Positions 17,289-25,873 of a DNA stretch of 64,000 bases are shown here, piece after piece. This stretch comes from CBDBGD01 sp965205235. GTDB lineage: Bacteria > Chloroflexota > Dehalococcoidia > Lucifugimonadales > UBA1127. The notes beneath the pieces were generated by a model that saw only the letters and a program-made list of their open reading frames with translations, had not been told where the DNA came from and did not search any database. The stretch spans positions 124,001 through 188,000 of the forward strand of contig CBDBGD010000005.1 of the NCBI GenBank assembly GCA_965205235.1. Direction: 5' to 3'. The stretch's first letter is position 1. Each line of letters begins with the position of its first letter. Both the position numbers and the translations under genes were made by a program.

Positions 17289-17887
17289 GCGACCAGGACG
17301 AACTTCGGAGTCAGGAGGCGACGACACCATCGCGGCGGCGCCTGGTGGTGGCGCTGGCGGTGTTCGTGCCGCTGGTGGGGCTGTTCGCGCTGCTGGCGTG
17401 GGCGCTGGTGGAGTCGGGGGGGCAGCCGGCCGGTGTTGCGATCAACACGCAGTTCGGGGAGGTGGAGGTCGAGGAGGGGCCGGCGCGGGACTTCACGCTG
17501 ACGCTGTTCGACGGGGAGAGTATCAGCCTGTCCGAGCTTCGGGGAAAGGTGGTGCTCATCGACTTCTGGACGTCGTGGTGCCCGCCGTGCCGGCAGGAGG
17601 CGCCGACGCTGGCGGACGCTTACCGTCGCTTCGAGGGCCGAGGGGTGGAGTTCGTGGGGGTGGCCGTGTGGGACTCGGAGGAGCAGGCTGCGAGCTTCGT
17701 GGGGGACAACAACGTGCCGTACCCCAACGGGCTGGACAGCAAGGGGACCATCGCCATCGACTACGGGCTGACGGGCATCCCGGAGAAGTACATCGTCGAC
17801 CGGGATGGCCGGCTGGTGCGGAAGTTCGTAGGGCCGATGGAGCCGGACCAGCTCGAGGCCGTGCTCATCGAGCTCACCCTTCCGTAG
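17285..17887 (+). CDS. Membrane-anchored thioredoxin, CcmG/ResA/TlpA type
   Basis: 200 residues. An N-terminal anchor (LVVALAVFVPLVGLFALLAW) is followed by a periplasmic AhpC/TSA-Redoxin-like domain with FTLTLFDGESISLSELRGK and the active site WTSWCPPCRQEAP (WCPPC). GLTGIPEKYIVDRDG holds the conserved cis-proline region. CcmG/ResA proteins keep apocytochrome CxxCH cysteines reduced, which fits the last position of the maturation set. The start overlaps the previous stop (ATGA), and the end overlaps the opposing MFS gene by 14 nt. Confidence 0.88.
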   Translation: MSDQDELRSQEATTPSRRRLVVALAVFVPLVGLFALLAWALVESGGQPAGVAINTQFGEVEVEEGPARDFTLTLFDGESISLSELRGKVVLIDFWTSWCPPCRQEAPTLADAYRRFEGRGVEFVGVAVWDSEEQAASFVGDNNVPYPNGLDSKGTIAIDYGLTGIPEKYIVDRDGRLVRKFVGPMEPDQLEAVLIELTLP

Positions 17888-19361
17888 GGGGCGCGTGCTT
17901 CCGTCGCCCCAGGCCCAAGGCCGGGATGATGGCGACGAGGAGCAACACGGCGGCACCTCGGAAGAAGTTCTGGAAGACGTCCAACCCCGCCTGGCTGATG
18001 TGGCTGCGATACTCCTCAACCCGCTCCCTGTACGCCTCCGTCGACTCGCCGGCGGCCTGCAGGGGCAGCAGGACGCCCTCAGTGAGGCCCTGGAAGTGGC
18101 CGACGCCCCAGGACGAGAGGACCGCGACGCCCACGGCCATGCCCAGCATCCGCGCGACGACGACCAGGGAGGCCGAGGTGGCGTGGTACTCGTCGCCGCC
18201 CTCCTCCATTGCGCTGAGGAAGAGAGGAGCGATGACGAGGCCGAAGCCGAACCCGGTCAATGCGAGGTGGAGCGACATGGACGGGTCGGCTATATCCAGG
18301 TCCCACTGGCCCATGAGGTAGAGGCCGAGGGCGGCCAGGGCGAGGCCGGGGACGGTGACGTTGCGGCTTCCCAGCCGGTGGGCCAGCAGGCCGCCGAGGA
18401 CGGCACCGAAGGGCAACGCGCCGGTCAGTCGCATGAGGCGCAGGCCACCGGCAAGAGGCTCCTGATCCTGGACGGTGTTCGCCATGAGCGGAACGGTCAC
18501 CATCGCAACGATAAGGCCGCCGCCGACCAGGAGCTTGGTCCCGAGAGCGGACAGCGCAGCCCTCGAACGGAAGAAGAGGCCGGGGAGCAGCGGCTGGACG
18601 GTACGCGCCTCGACCCAGGCCATCGCTGCGAGCAGCATGAGGCCGACGCATGCGAGCGCGTAGGGCGTGGGGGACGTGGCGTCGAAGACGTCGCTGCGGG
18701 AGAGGGCGACGAGGATGAAGGAGAGGCCCGCGACGAGGAGCGCGCCGCCGAGGTAGTCGATCCGCCCAGGCTGTGGGGGCCGGCGGGGGATGAGGAGCAC
18801 CGTGGGGAGGATGATGAGGACCTGGGGGAGGTTCAGCCAGAAGAGCCACCGCCAGCCCAGGGCAGCCTCGATCGCGCCGCCGTAGAGGGGGCCGAGCACG
18901 ACGCCGGCCTCGGCCGCGGCGCCGACGATGCCGATGGCCATGGCCCGCTGGGCCGGCCGCACTGCGCGGGTGGCGATGGCCATGCCGATGGGGACGGTGG
19001 CGCCGCCCCCCAACGCCTGCACGATGCGCGCGCCGACAAGCCACTCCAGGCTGGACGCGGCGGCTACGAGCGCGGAGCCGACGGCGAAGAGGGCAAGGGC
19101 GACCATGAACAGGAGGGCGTAGCCGTAGACGTCGGCGAGGCGGGCGATGAGGGGGATGGCCACGGTGTACCCCAAGAGGTAGCCGGTGATGATCCAGGAG
19201 GCGCGGTCAAGCTCGGCAATGCCGACTTTGAGGTCGGTCATGATGGGGGGAAGGACCGTGACGACGACGGTCTGATCAAGGGCGGTGAAGAAGACACCGA
19301 GGCTGACGAGAAGCAGGGTTATGGTGGGGCTGGGCCGCGTGGCAGCCTGAAGGGCCGGCAT
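17874..19361 (-). CDS. MFS exporter, DHA2/14-helix family (P55-like)
   Basis: 495 residues with about 14 predicted helices, as in EmrB/QacA-type antiporters. Conserved pieces: FFTALDQTVVVTVLPPIM in helix 1, ARLADVYG (motif A) and GVVLGPLYGGAIEAALGWRW (motif C region). It follows a LppX/LprG-family lipoprotein gene by 7 nt. That order is the same as mycobacterial lprG-p55 (Rv1411c-Rv1410c), where the transporter and lipoprotein move triacylglycerides and related lipids out of the inner membrane. By context a lipid-export role is more likely than drug efflux, but this is inference. Confidence 0.85.
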   Translation of the reverse strand: MPALQAATRPSPTITLLLVSLGVFFTALDQTVVVTVLPPIMTDLKVGIAELDRASWIITGYLLGYTVAIPLIARLADVYGYALLFMVALALFAVGSALVAAASSLEWLVGARIVQALGGGATVPIGMAIATRAVRPAQRAMAIGIVGAAAEAGVVLGPLYGGAIEAALGWRWLFWLNLPQVLIILPTVLLIPRRPPQPGRIDYLGGALLVAGLSFILVALSRSDVFDATSPTPYALACVGLMLLAAMAWVEARTVQPLLPGLFFRSRAALSALGTKLLVGGGLIVAMVTVPLMANTVQDQEPLAGGLRLMRLTGALPFGAVLGGLLAHRLGSRNVTVPGLALAALGLYLMGQWDLDIADPSMSLHLALTGFGFGLVIAPLFLSAMEEGGDEYHATSASLVVVARMLGMAVGVAVLSSWGVGHFQGLTEGVLLPLQAAGESTEAYRERVEEYRSHISQAGLDVFQNFFRGAAVLLLVAIIPALGLGRRKHAPPTEG

Positions 19362-19368
19362 CCGCGAA

Positions 19369-20076
19369 CTACTCGGGGACCGTCACGCTCACCGGCGCGT
19401 CGAACGCTGAGAAGTCCAGGATGCGGACCACGTTGTCGGCGTCGCCCTCCACGAGGGAATCGCTGAGGCGGACGCGGCGGACGAGGCCATCACCGTCGAC
19501 ATAAAGCTCGATGTCGAGCATGGCATCGACGTCGGCGCCGGGGATGAGGGTGGCGAGGTCGCTGCCGGTGACCGTGCCGGTGATGCCGACGGTGCTGACG
19601 CCGTCGATGTCCAGGCCGTCGGCGAGGGCGGGTGAGTCGACGGCGCGGGTGATGTCGGCGAGCGTGGCGCCCAGGCCGCGGAACTCGAAGGGCAGGTCGG
19701 CGGCGGGGAGCGACTGCCACGTGCCGCTGAGGGGATCGGTCATGTAGGCCTCGTCGCCGATGACCACGATGTTGATGCCCACGAAGAAGCCCACGGCCTC
19801 GGCCTCGACCTCGACGTTGGCCCCGCCTGGTATGGCCACCTCGCCGGAGACCACGGTGGCTACGACGCCCTCGAAGAGCTGCGTGGCGCCCTCCTCGTGC
19901 GACAGGCGGAAGGCGAGGGAAGTGAGAGCGGCCATGCGATCGGCTGCAGCGTCCAGGCGCTGCTCGGGGGTCGGCGTGGGAGTGGGCGCGGGGTCTTCAA
20001 GGGGAAGGTTGTCCCCGCACGCGGCCAGGGCCAGTAGAACCGAGACGAGGGCTACCGCTGCGACACGATGCACCAT
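19369..20076 (-). CDS. LppX/LprAFG-family lipoprotein (LprG-like)
   Basis: 235 residues from ATG 20076. Signal peptide with lipobox (LVSVLLALAACG, Cys20), then a Thr-Pro linker (APTPTPTPEQR) and a domain starting LDAAADRMAALTSLAFRLSH. It continues through FFVGINIVVIGDEAYMTDP and SGTWQSLP, and IELYVDGDGLVRRVRLSD near the end. This half-barrel pattern matches LppX_LprAFG proteins, which carry lipid in a hydrophobic cavity. The MFS gene follows 7 nt later, suggesting a coupled pair. SecF lies 67 nt upstream on the same strand. Confidence 0.8.
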   Translation of the reverse strand: MVHRVAAVALVSVLLALAACGDNLPLEDPAPTPTPTPEQRLDAAADRMAALTSLAFRLSHEEGATQLFEGVVATVVSGEVAIPGGANVEVEAEAVGFFVGINIVVIGDEAYMTDPLSGTWQSLPAADLPFEFRGLGATLADITRAVDSPALADGLDIDGVSTVGITGTVTGSDLATLIPGADVDAMLDIELYVDGDGLVRRVRLSDSLVEGDADNVVRILDFSAFDAPVSVTVPE

Positions 20077-20143
20077 GGCACCACCGCTTCCGGAGGGTCG
20101 AGGCGAGTCTATCGCACCTGCGGGACGGGCTTCAAGCCAGAGG

Positions 20144-21103
20144 CTAGCGCTCCGGGGAGGCCGGGGCCGGCGAGGGACGACGGCGGAGGAAGGCAAGCCA
20201 CTCGCCGCGCTCCCAGGTGATGAGAAGCTGGCTGGCTATGCCGATGGAGCTGTAGGTCCCCGTGATGATGCCGACGAGCAGGGCGACCAGGAGGCTCAGG
20301 ATTGTGCCTCCACCCAACAGCAGCAGCGCCAGGATGACGAAGATGGTGGTGATGCTGGTGGTCATGGAGCGGCCCAGCGTCTCCATGATGCTGGTGTTGA
20401 TGGTGGTGGCCAGGTCGCGGGAGACGCGGCGGGCCGTGTTCTCCCGAATGCGGTCGAAGACGACGATGGTGTCGTGGACGCTGTAGCCGACAACGGTGAG
20501 GATGCCGGTGATGAACATGGCGTTGATCTCAAGGTTGAAGACCTTGCCCAGGATGGAGAAGATGCCGACGACGACGAGGACGTCGTGGACGGCGGCGAGG
20601 ATGGCAGTGCTGCCCATTCGGAAGGAGTTGGGCACGAGCCGGAAGGACCAGCTGATGTAGATGAGGATGGCAGCGGAAGCTGCGAGGATGGCGAAGAAGG
20701 CATTCCGCACCGTCTCCTGGGCGACGACGGCTGAGACCTCAGAGACCTCCATGGTCTGGATGGGGGAGAGCTCGGTGAGGGCGGCCTCGATGATCTCGCG
20801 CTCGGACTGGCCGGTGAACTGCCCGGCGTCGTCGCGGGCGGCCTCTTCCAGCGTCGTTGTCCTGATGAGGTAGGAGGTGCCACCCAGCCCCTGGATGACC
20901 GCTTCCTCGTGGTCCAAGTCGCCGAGCACCGTGCGGAGCTCCTCCTGCTCCACGGGCTCGGCGAAGGTGATGGAGATGGCGGAGCCGCCAGTGAACTCGA
21001 TGCCGATGCGGAAGCTGGGGGGAACGACCATGGACACGATGCCGGCGCCGATGATGACCAGCGATACGAGGAAGAACCAGCGACGCTTGCCGACAAAGTC
21101 CAT
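20144..21103 (-). CDS. secF: Protein translocase subunit SecF
   Basis: 319 residues from ATG 21103; upstream codons in the frame belong to the secD tail. Six helices with the SecF hallmarks GIEFTGGSAISITF in the first periplasmic region and GYSVHDTIVVFDRIRENT in the late cytoplasmic loop. SecDF uses the proton gradient to pull proteins through SecYEG. secD ends 1 nt upstream (TAG-C-ATG junction), so translation is coupled. Confidence 0.95.
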   Translation of the reverse strand: MDFVGKRRWFFLVSLVIIGAGIVSMVVPPSFRIGIEFTGGSAISITFAEPVEQEELRTVLGDLDHEEAVIQGLGGTSYLIRTTTLEEAARDDAGQFTGQSEREIIEAALTELSPIQTMEVSEVSAVVAQETVRNAFFAILAASAAILIYISWSFRLVPNSFRMGSTAILAAVHDVLVVVGIFSILGKVFNLEINAMFITGILTVVGYSVHDTIVVFDRIRENTARRVSRDLATTINTSIMETLGRSMTTSITTIFVILALLLLGGGTILSLLVALLVGIITGTYSSIGIASQLLITWERGEWLAFLRRRPSPAPASPER

Positions 21104-21104
21104 G

Positions 21105-22472
21105 CTAGCTCCTCCCTCGGCCAGGCGCGGCGGCCTGCTCCCGAATACCTGCGACGGGGGTGTAGAGGGAGACGACGCGCCCGAGCGGCGTGACGGCACT
21201 GATTCGGAGCAGGGTGCGGCTGATGAAGATGGCGCTGAACATGCTGGCCGCGACGCCGATGAAGAGGGTGAGGGCGAAGCCGGTCACGAGGCTGGCGCCC
21301 AGCCGGGAGCCGAACCAGAAGAGGATGGCGCAGGTGATGAAGGTGGAGACGTTGCTGTCCCGGATGGAGGGCCAGGCCCGGCTGAAACCGGTCTCCGCTG
21401 CGCTGAGCAGGCTGCGGCCGCTGCGGAGCTCCTCCTTCATGCGCTCGAAGATGAGGATGTTGGCGTCGACAGCCATGCCGATGGAGAGGATAACGCCGGC
21501 GATGCCCGCGAGGGTGAGGGTGACGGGTATGAGCTTGAGGACGGCAATGACCAGGACGACGTAGCAGAAGAGGGCCAGACTGGCCACGATGCCGGCGACG
21601 CGGTAGTAGGCGACCATGAAGAGCACAACCAGGGCCAAACCGACGTATCCGGCGACGAGGCTCTTATCGAGGGCGTCCGCGCCAAGGGTGGCGTCCACGT
21701 CCTGCTCTTGGAGCACCTCGATGGGGATGGGGAGGCGACCGGACTCAAGCTGGATGGAGATGGTGCGGACCCGGTCGAAGGTGAAGTCCCGGCCCTCGAT
21801 GAAGGCCTGGCCACCCAGGATGGCCGCCTGGGCCACGGGCGCGATGATCAGCTCATCGTCGAGGAAGATGGCGATGCGGTTGGGTGTGCCCGCAAGGCGA
21901 GTTGTGAGGTCGCCGAAGATCTGGGCGCCGCGCGAGTCGAACTCCAGGCGGACGATGGGCGCGCTGGTGGTCGGGTCGCGGTCGGCGTAGGCGCGGCGTA
22001 GGCGCTCGCCGGTGAGGCCCGTCTCGGCGTCGCTGAACTCCTCGCAGAGGGGGTCGGTGAGGGGGTCACCGCAGGTGCGCTCCTTGAACTCAAGGACGGC
22101 GGTCTGGCCGATGAGCCTTTTGGCCTCCTCAATATTGGCGACGCCGGGAAGCTGGATGAGGAGGCGGTCGCTGCCCATGATCTGGATGGAGGGCTCCGTG
22201 ACGCCAAAGGCGTTGACGCGTCTTTCAATGATGCCGCGCACGCCTTCCATGTCGTCCGCCGTGGGCTCTCTATCCTCAGTAACAGCCTGGTAGATGAGCT
22301 GGACGCCGCCCTGGAGGTCGAGGCCGAGGCGGAGGCCGAGCGGTCCGGTGCCGGTCCTTTCGAAGCCGACAAAGCCGAGGTCGATGTCAATGGTGCGGAA
22401 GGCCAAGGCGGAAATGGAAAGGGCCACCAGGACGAGGACGAGCAGGAGGCGACGGAGGTCTGTCCTAGCCAT
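21105..22472 (-). CDS. secD: Protein translocase subunit SecD
   Basis: 455 residues. GLRLGLDLQGGVQLIYQA is the classic SecD D1-type motif; the first periplasmic domain (~35-255) includes RVNAFGVTEPSIQIMGSDRL. The membrane half holds GMAVDANILIFERMKEELRS, the conserved VDANILIFER helix. Partner of SecF in the proton-driven accessory translocase. Its first codons overlap the end of the CCA-adding enzyme gene by 8 nt. Confidence 0.95.
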   Translation of the reverse strand: MARTDLRRLLLVLVLVALSISALAFRTIDIDLGFVGFERTGTGPLGLRLGLDLQGGVQLIYQAVTEDREPTADDMEGVRGIIERRVNAFGVTEPSIQIMGSDRLLIQLPGVANIEEAKRLIGQTAVLEFKERTCGDPLTDPLCEEFSDAETGLTGERLRRAYADRDPTTSAPIVRLEFDSRGAQIFGDLTTRLAGTPNRIAIFLDDELIIAPVAQAAILGGQAFIEGRDFTFDRVRTISIQLESGRLPIPIEVLQEQDVDATLGADALDKSLVAGYVGLALVVLFMVAYYRVAGIVASLALFCYVVLVIAVLKLIPVTLTLAGIAGVILSIGMAVDANILIFERMKEELRSGRSLLSAAETGFSRAWPSIRDSNVSTFITCAILFWFGSRLGASLVTGFALTLFIGVAASMFSAIFISRTLLRISAVTPLGRVVSLYTPVAGIREQAAAPGRGRS

Positions 22473-23961
22473 GGCTTCTCCCCACGGGCTCGCTGCTCAC
22501 GTGCTGCAGGGACCGCTCCACCAACGCCAGGGCCTCTGACCTGGTGGAGACTGCGCCGGTAGCCTGGGCCTCGCGCACCATCTCGAGCAGGGGCCGGAAC
22601 CGAGGCCCCGGCTGGAGGCTGAAGACGGTCATGAGGTCGTGGCCGTCGACGAGCCGTGGCGCGTGCTGGGCGGCCCGGGGCGCCCGGTGCTGGAGGGCGT
22701 AGGCGACGCGGTCGCAATGCCCCTGCCACTCGTCGAGCGGGAGGTCGGGGCCGCGGGCCGCGAGGAAGTCGGCGAGGCTAAGGTAGAGGGTGTCCACGGC
22801 GTCGTCTTCGAGCTCTCGGAAGAAGCGGTAGAGCGCCCGCGACGTGGGGACCTCCCCCTTCTGGGCAAGCTGGCTGGGCCGCAGGTGGCTCTCCACCATG
22901 GCGTGGAGGGCGCGGACGCCACGGTTGCTGACGCGGAGGCGCTGCAGCAGACCCTCCGTCATCTCAGCGCCCAAGGTGGTGTGCCCGAGAAAGCGGACGC
23001 GGCCAGAAGGCTCCGTCCGCTTGGTCAGGGGCTTGGCGACGTCGTGGAGGAGGCCGACGAGCCTGAGCCACGTGGAACGAGGGTGGCCATCGCTGAGCTC
23101 TTGTGCAAAGTGGTCGCCCAGCCAGGGCTCCCAGGGGATGCTGCGGCCAGCCTCGTCGTGGGCGCGGAAGTCGGGGTCGAGGACGCGCTCCACCATGGCG
23201 GCGGTCTGGAGGCTGTGGTCGAAGACGTCCCAGTGGTGCTCCACCGGCTGAGAGACGCCGCGGGCGGGGGCAAGCTCCGGGAGAACGGCGTCGAGGAGCC
23301 CCAGCCGGTCGAGCAGAGTGAGTTGGTCGAGCACATTCGGCTGGGCAAGGATGGCGAGGAGCTCGTCGCGGACGCGCTCCGGGGCGGCGGTGGAGAGGCT
23401 GGGAGCGGCATCGGCGATGAGGCGTTGGGTGTCGGATTCGATGGTGAAGCCGAGCTGAGCGGCGAGACGCACAGCGCGGAGGCCGCGGACGGGGTCGGAC
23501 GCGACGGCGTCTGGGCCGACGGCGCGCAGGACGCCGGTGGCCAGGTCTGCTTGGCCGTGGAAGGGGTCTAGAAGATGCCAGTCGGACGGGGGAACAGCAG
23601 CGTCGGCGACAGCCATCGCAAGGGCGTTGACCGTGAAGTCGCGGCGGGCGAGGTCAGCGTCGATGTCGCCTTCCATCGCGGAGAGGTCGACGTGCCAGGT
23701 CTGGGGCGAGCCGTCCGCGGCCTCGCATCGAACGACGATTCGAAAGACACGCTGCTGGGCGTCGAGGAGGACGAGTCGACCGTCCAGGTGCGCTGCGAGG
23801 TCGTGGGCGAAGGACTGAGTGGCGTTGGGGACGGCGAGGTCGACGTCCGTGCTGGGGCGGCCGAGGAGCGCGTCGCGCAGGTAGCCGCCCACGATGTAGG
23901 CGTCCAGGCCGCGGTCGGCGGCGTAGTTTCGAAGCGCGTCGATCAACTGCTGTGAGTTCAT
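22465..23961 (-). CDS. CCA-adding enzyme/poly(A) polymerase family nucleotidyltransferase with HD domain
   Basis: 498 residues from ATG 23961 (GTG 23994, directly after def, is an alternative). The nucleotidyltransferase head carries VGGYLRDALLGR and DVDLAVP (catalytic Asp pair) and RRDFTVNALAMAV; the RNA-binding segment has DPVRGLRAVRLAAQLGF. An HD domain follows (HHWDVFDHSL, LLHDVAKPLTK). Such proteins add or repair the tRNA 3' CCA end; CCA-specific and A-specific or poly(A) members cannot be told apart by eye. Genes def and secDF flank it on the same strand. Confidence 0.88.
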   Translation of the reverse strand: MNSQQLIDALRNYAADRGLDAYIVGGYLRDALLGRPSTDVDLAVPNATQSFAHDLAAHLDGRLVLLDAQQRVFRIVVRCEAADGSPQTWHVDLSAMEGDIDADLARRDFTVNALAMAVADAAVPPSDWHLLDPFHGQADLATGVLRAVGPDAVASDPVRGLRAVRLAAQLGFTIESDTQRLIADAAPSLSTAAPERVRDELLAILAQPNVLDQLTLLDRLGLLDAVLPELAPARGVSQPVEHHWDVFDHSLQTAAMVERVLDPDFRAHDEAGRSIPWEPWLGDHFAQELSDGHPRSTWLRLVGLLHDVAKPLTKRTEPSGRVRFLGHTTLGAEMTEGLLQRLRVSNRGVRALHAMVESHLRPSQLAQKGEVPTSRALYRFFRELEDDAVDTLYLSLADFLAARGPDLPLDEWQGHCDRVAYALQHRAPRAAQHAPRLVDGHDLMTVFSLQPGPRFRPLLEMVREAQATGAVSTRSEALALVERSLQHVSSEPVGRSHG

Positions 23962-23995
23962 GGTAAGTGCGGAGGTGCGGACCAGAGTGGACACG

Positions 23996-24520
23996 CTAGG
24001 GAGGACTGGTCTCGGAGATTTTTGAAGGCTCCTCGCTGGATTCCTCGTCGGAGAGCTTCCAGATCGCGTCCTTGCTCACGAGATGGTCAATATACAGAAT
24101 TCCGTTGAGGTGGTCAATCTCGTGCTGGAGGGCCTGGGCGAGCAGGTTGTCCTCCGCCTTGATTCGGATGGGGTTGCCGTCCCGATCCTGGGCGCGGACG
24201 CGAACGTGAAGGGCCCGGTGCACACGGCCCCGGTAGCCGGGGATGCTCAGGCATCCTTCCTCCAGCTCCACCTCTCCCCGGCGCACGACCATCTCCGGGT
24301 TGATGAGCACCCGAACCTCCTCCTCTTCCGGGATTCCGATGACGCAGATGCGAAGGGAGACTCCCACCTGGTTGGCCGCCAAGCCCACGCCGTTCTCGGC
24401 GTACATGGTGTCGGTCATGTCGTCGATGAGGCGCTGGATGGAAGCATCGATGCGCTGGACCCGCTGGGTCTTGCGACGCAGGACGGGGTGTGGGAGGTGG
24501 CACAGGGGGAGGACTGCCAA
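23996..24520 (-). CDS. def: Peptide deformylase
   Basis: 174 residues starting at TTG 24520, supported by AAGGAG four bases upstream and a typical N-terminus (MAVLPLCHLPHPVLRRK). All three family motifs are present: GVGLAANQVG, EGCLSIPG (metal-binding Cys) and QHEIDHLNG (two His ligands and the catalytic Glu). It removes the formyl group from nascent proteins. The C-terminal Ser/Glu-rich tail (~155-174) is longer than usual. It probably heads an operon with the CCA enzyme and secDF. Confidence 0.95.
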   Translation of the reverse strand: MAVLPLCHLPHPVLRRKTQRVQRIDASIQRLIDDMTDTMYAENGVGLAANQVGVSLRICVIGIPEEEEVRVLINPEMVVRRGEVELEEGCLSIPGYRGRVHRALHVRVRAQDRDGNPIRIKAEDNLLAQALQHEIDHLNGILYIDHLVSKDAIWKLSDEESSEEPSKISETSPP

Positions 24521-24548
24521 GGCGCTCCTTGCTATGAAGGCTCATCAA

Positions 24549-24578
24549 ATTATAGGCGCAGGCACGGATGGGGTACAA
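24549..24578 (-). promoter_or_regulatory. Promoter of def
   Basis: On the - strand TTGTAC (24578-24573), an 18-bp spacer and a perfect TATAAT (24554-24549) lie 29 nt upstream of the TTG start of def. Confidence 0.6.
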
Positions 24579-24643
24579 GGAGGAGAGGCCGCTCCAAAAC
24601 GCCGTTGTATGATGGAGTGGACGAAAAGCAGGTGAGGTCAAGG

Positions 24644-25636
24644 GTGGAGACAGAGGCAGGAGAGGCACCAGGAGCGCCGCCACCGGACCGGGGCGTCCGG
24701 CTGGACTGGGCCGAGATGCCGGAGCGGGTCCGCTGCGAGGTGGAGCGCCGGCTGGGCGGGCGCGTGGTGAGCGCGGTCACGCAGCCGACGGGGTTCTCGC
24801 CCGGCGTAGCGGCGCGGCTGACGACGGACAACGGCCGTCGGGTGTTCCTGAAGGCGGTGACGTCTGAGCGCAACGCGGTGAGCGGCCTATTTCACCGGCG
24901 CGAGATCAGCGTCGTGACGGCGATGCCGGAGACGGCGCCTGTGCCGAGGCTGCTGTGGTCGTACGACGAGGGTGAGGGCGGCTGGGTCGCGCTGGCCTTT
25001 GAGGACGTGGACGGCCGGCACCCGGCGCAACCGTGGCGTCTCGACGAGCTCGACCGGGTGGTGGCGGCGACGGAGGACCTGAGCGCGTCGCTGACGCCGT
25101 CGCCGCTGCCGGCGGGCGCGGTGCGGACTGCGGGGGAGCTGTTCTCATCGGAGATCCGGGGCTGGCGGCGGCTGCTGGACGAGAGGCCGTCGCGGCTCGA
25201 CCGCGTCGATGCCTGGTCGCGTCGACACATCGATACGCTGGCAGCGATCGAGGACACAGCCGTCAGCGCGCTGGAGGGCGACACGCTGGCGCACGCCGAC
25301 CTTCGGGCGGACAACATCCTGCTCACGCCCGAGCGCGTGTGGTTCGTCGACTGGCCGCACGCGTGCGTCGGGCCTGCGTGGCTGGACGTGGTGGCGTTGG
25401 CGCCGAGCGTGACGATGCAGGGCGGGCCACCGCCGGAGGAGGTCATCGCCAGGCACTGGGCGTGCCGGGCCGCCGACGGGGACGCGATCGCGGCCGCGGT
25501 GGTGTCGATCGCCGGCTACTTCACGCGCCAGGCGCTGCAGCCGCCGCCACCGGGGATACCGACGGTGCGGGCGTTCCAGGCGGCGCAGGGGGTGGTGGCG
25601 CGGCGGTGGGTGGCGGAGCGGGTGGGGTTGGGGTGA
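24644..25636 (+). CDS. Aminoglycoside phosphotransferase-family kinase (substrate unknown)
   Basis: 330 residues from GTG 24644 (GTG 24632 and ATG 24716 are alternatives; GAGG lies before 24644). APH/choline-kinase fold: RRVFLKAVTSERN gives the ATP-site Lys, LAHADLRADNILL is the Brenner catalytic loop (Asp and Asn), and VWFVDWPHACVGP carries the metal-binding Asp. The family phosphorylates small hydroxylated compounds such as sugars, homoserine or antibiotics; nothing here fixes the substrate. It is divergent from def and stands alone on its strand. Confidence 0.8.
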   Translation: METEAGEAPGAPPPDRGVRLDWAEMPERVRCEVERRLGGRVVSAVTQPTGFSPGVAARLTTDNGRRVFLKAVTSERNAVSGLFHRREISVVTAMPETAPVPRLLWSYDEGEGGWVALAFEDVDGRHPAQPWRLDELDRVVAATEDLSASLTPSPLPAGAVRTAGELFSSEIRGWRRLLDERPSRLDRVDAWSRRHIDTLAAIEDTAVSALEGDTLAHADLRADNILLTPERVWFVDWPHACVGPAWLDVVALAPSVTMQGGPPPEEVIARHWACRAADGDAIAAAVVSIAGYFTRQALQPPPPGIPTVRAFQAAQGVVARRWVAERVGLG

Positions 25637-25651
25637 GGCGAGCGAGGAAGT

Positions 25652-25873
25652 CTAGCGGATCAGGTCCAGGAACTCGTCGCGTGTCAGACCGGCGTCCCTG
25701 ATCAACGCCCGCAGTAGGCCTCGACCGAGCTCCCTGTGCCTGGGGACCGAGAGCCTTCTGCCGCCAGGCCCTACCAGGATCATGTGGCTGCCCACCGTGC
25801 GGTCCCACACATAGCCGACCCTGGCGACCGTTCTAACGAACTCATCGCCTGAGATGATGGGCAGGGGTGGCAC
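25652..25873 (-). CDS. hicA: HicA-type toxin
   Basis: 73 residues from GTG 25873, which shares its G with the TAG stop of the antitoxin gene (TAGTG). The double-stranded-RNA-binding-like HicA pattern is clear: ISGDEFVRTVARVGY, then GSHMILVGPGG with the catalytic His, SVPRHRELGRGLLRALIRD, and TRDEFLDLI. HicA toxins cleave mRNA. The gene order is antitoxin first, unlike the commoner hicA-hicB order but known in other loci. Confidence 0.88.
   Translation of the reverse strand: MPPLPIISGDEFVRTVARVGYVWDRTVGSHMILVGPGGRRLSVPRHRELGRGLLRALIRDAGLTRDEFLDLIR

Noticed and set aside
24083..24643. N-terminal extension of the phosphotransferase frame into def
   Set aside because: Antisense to def; no homologous residues, and the kinase fold starts after 24644.
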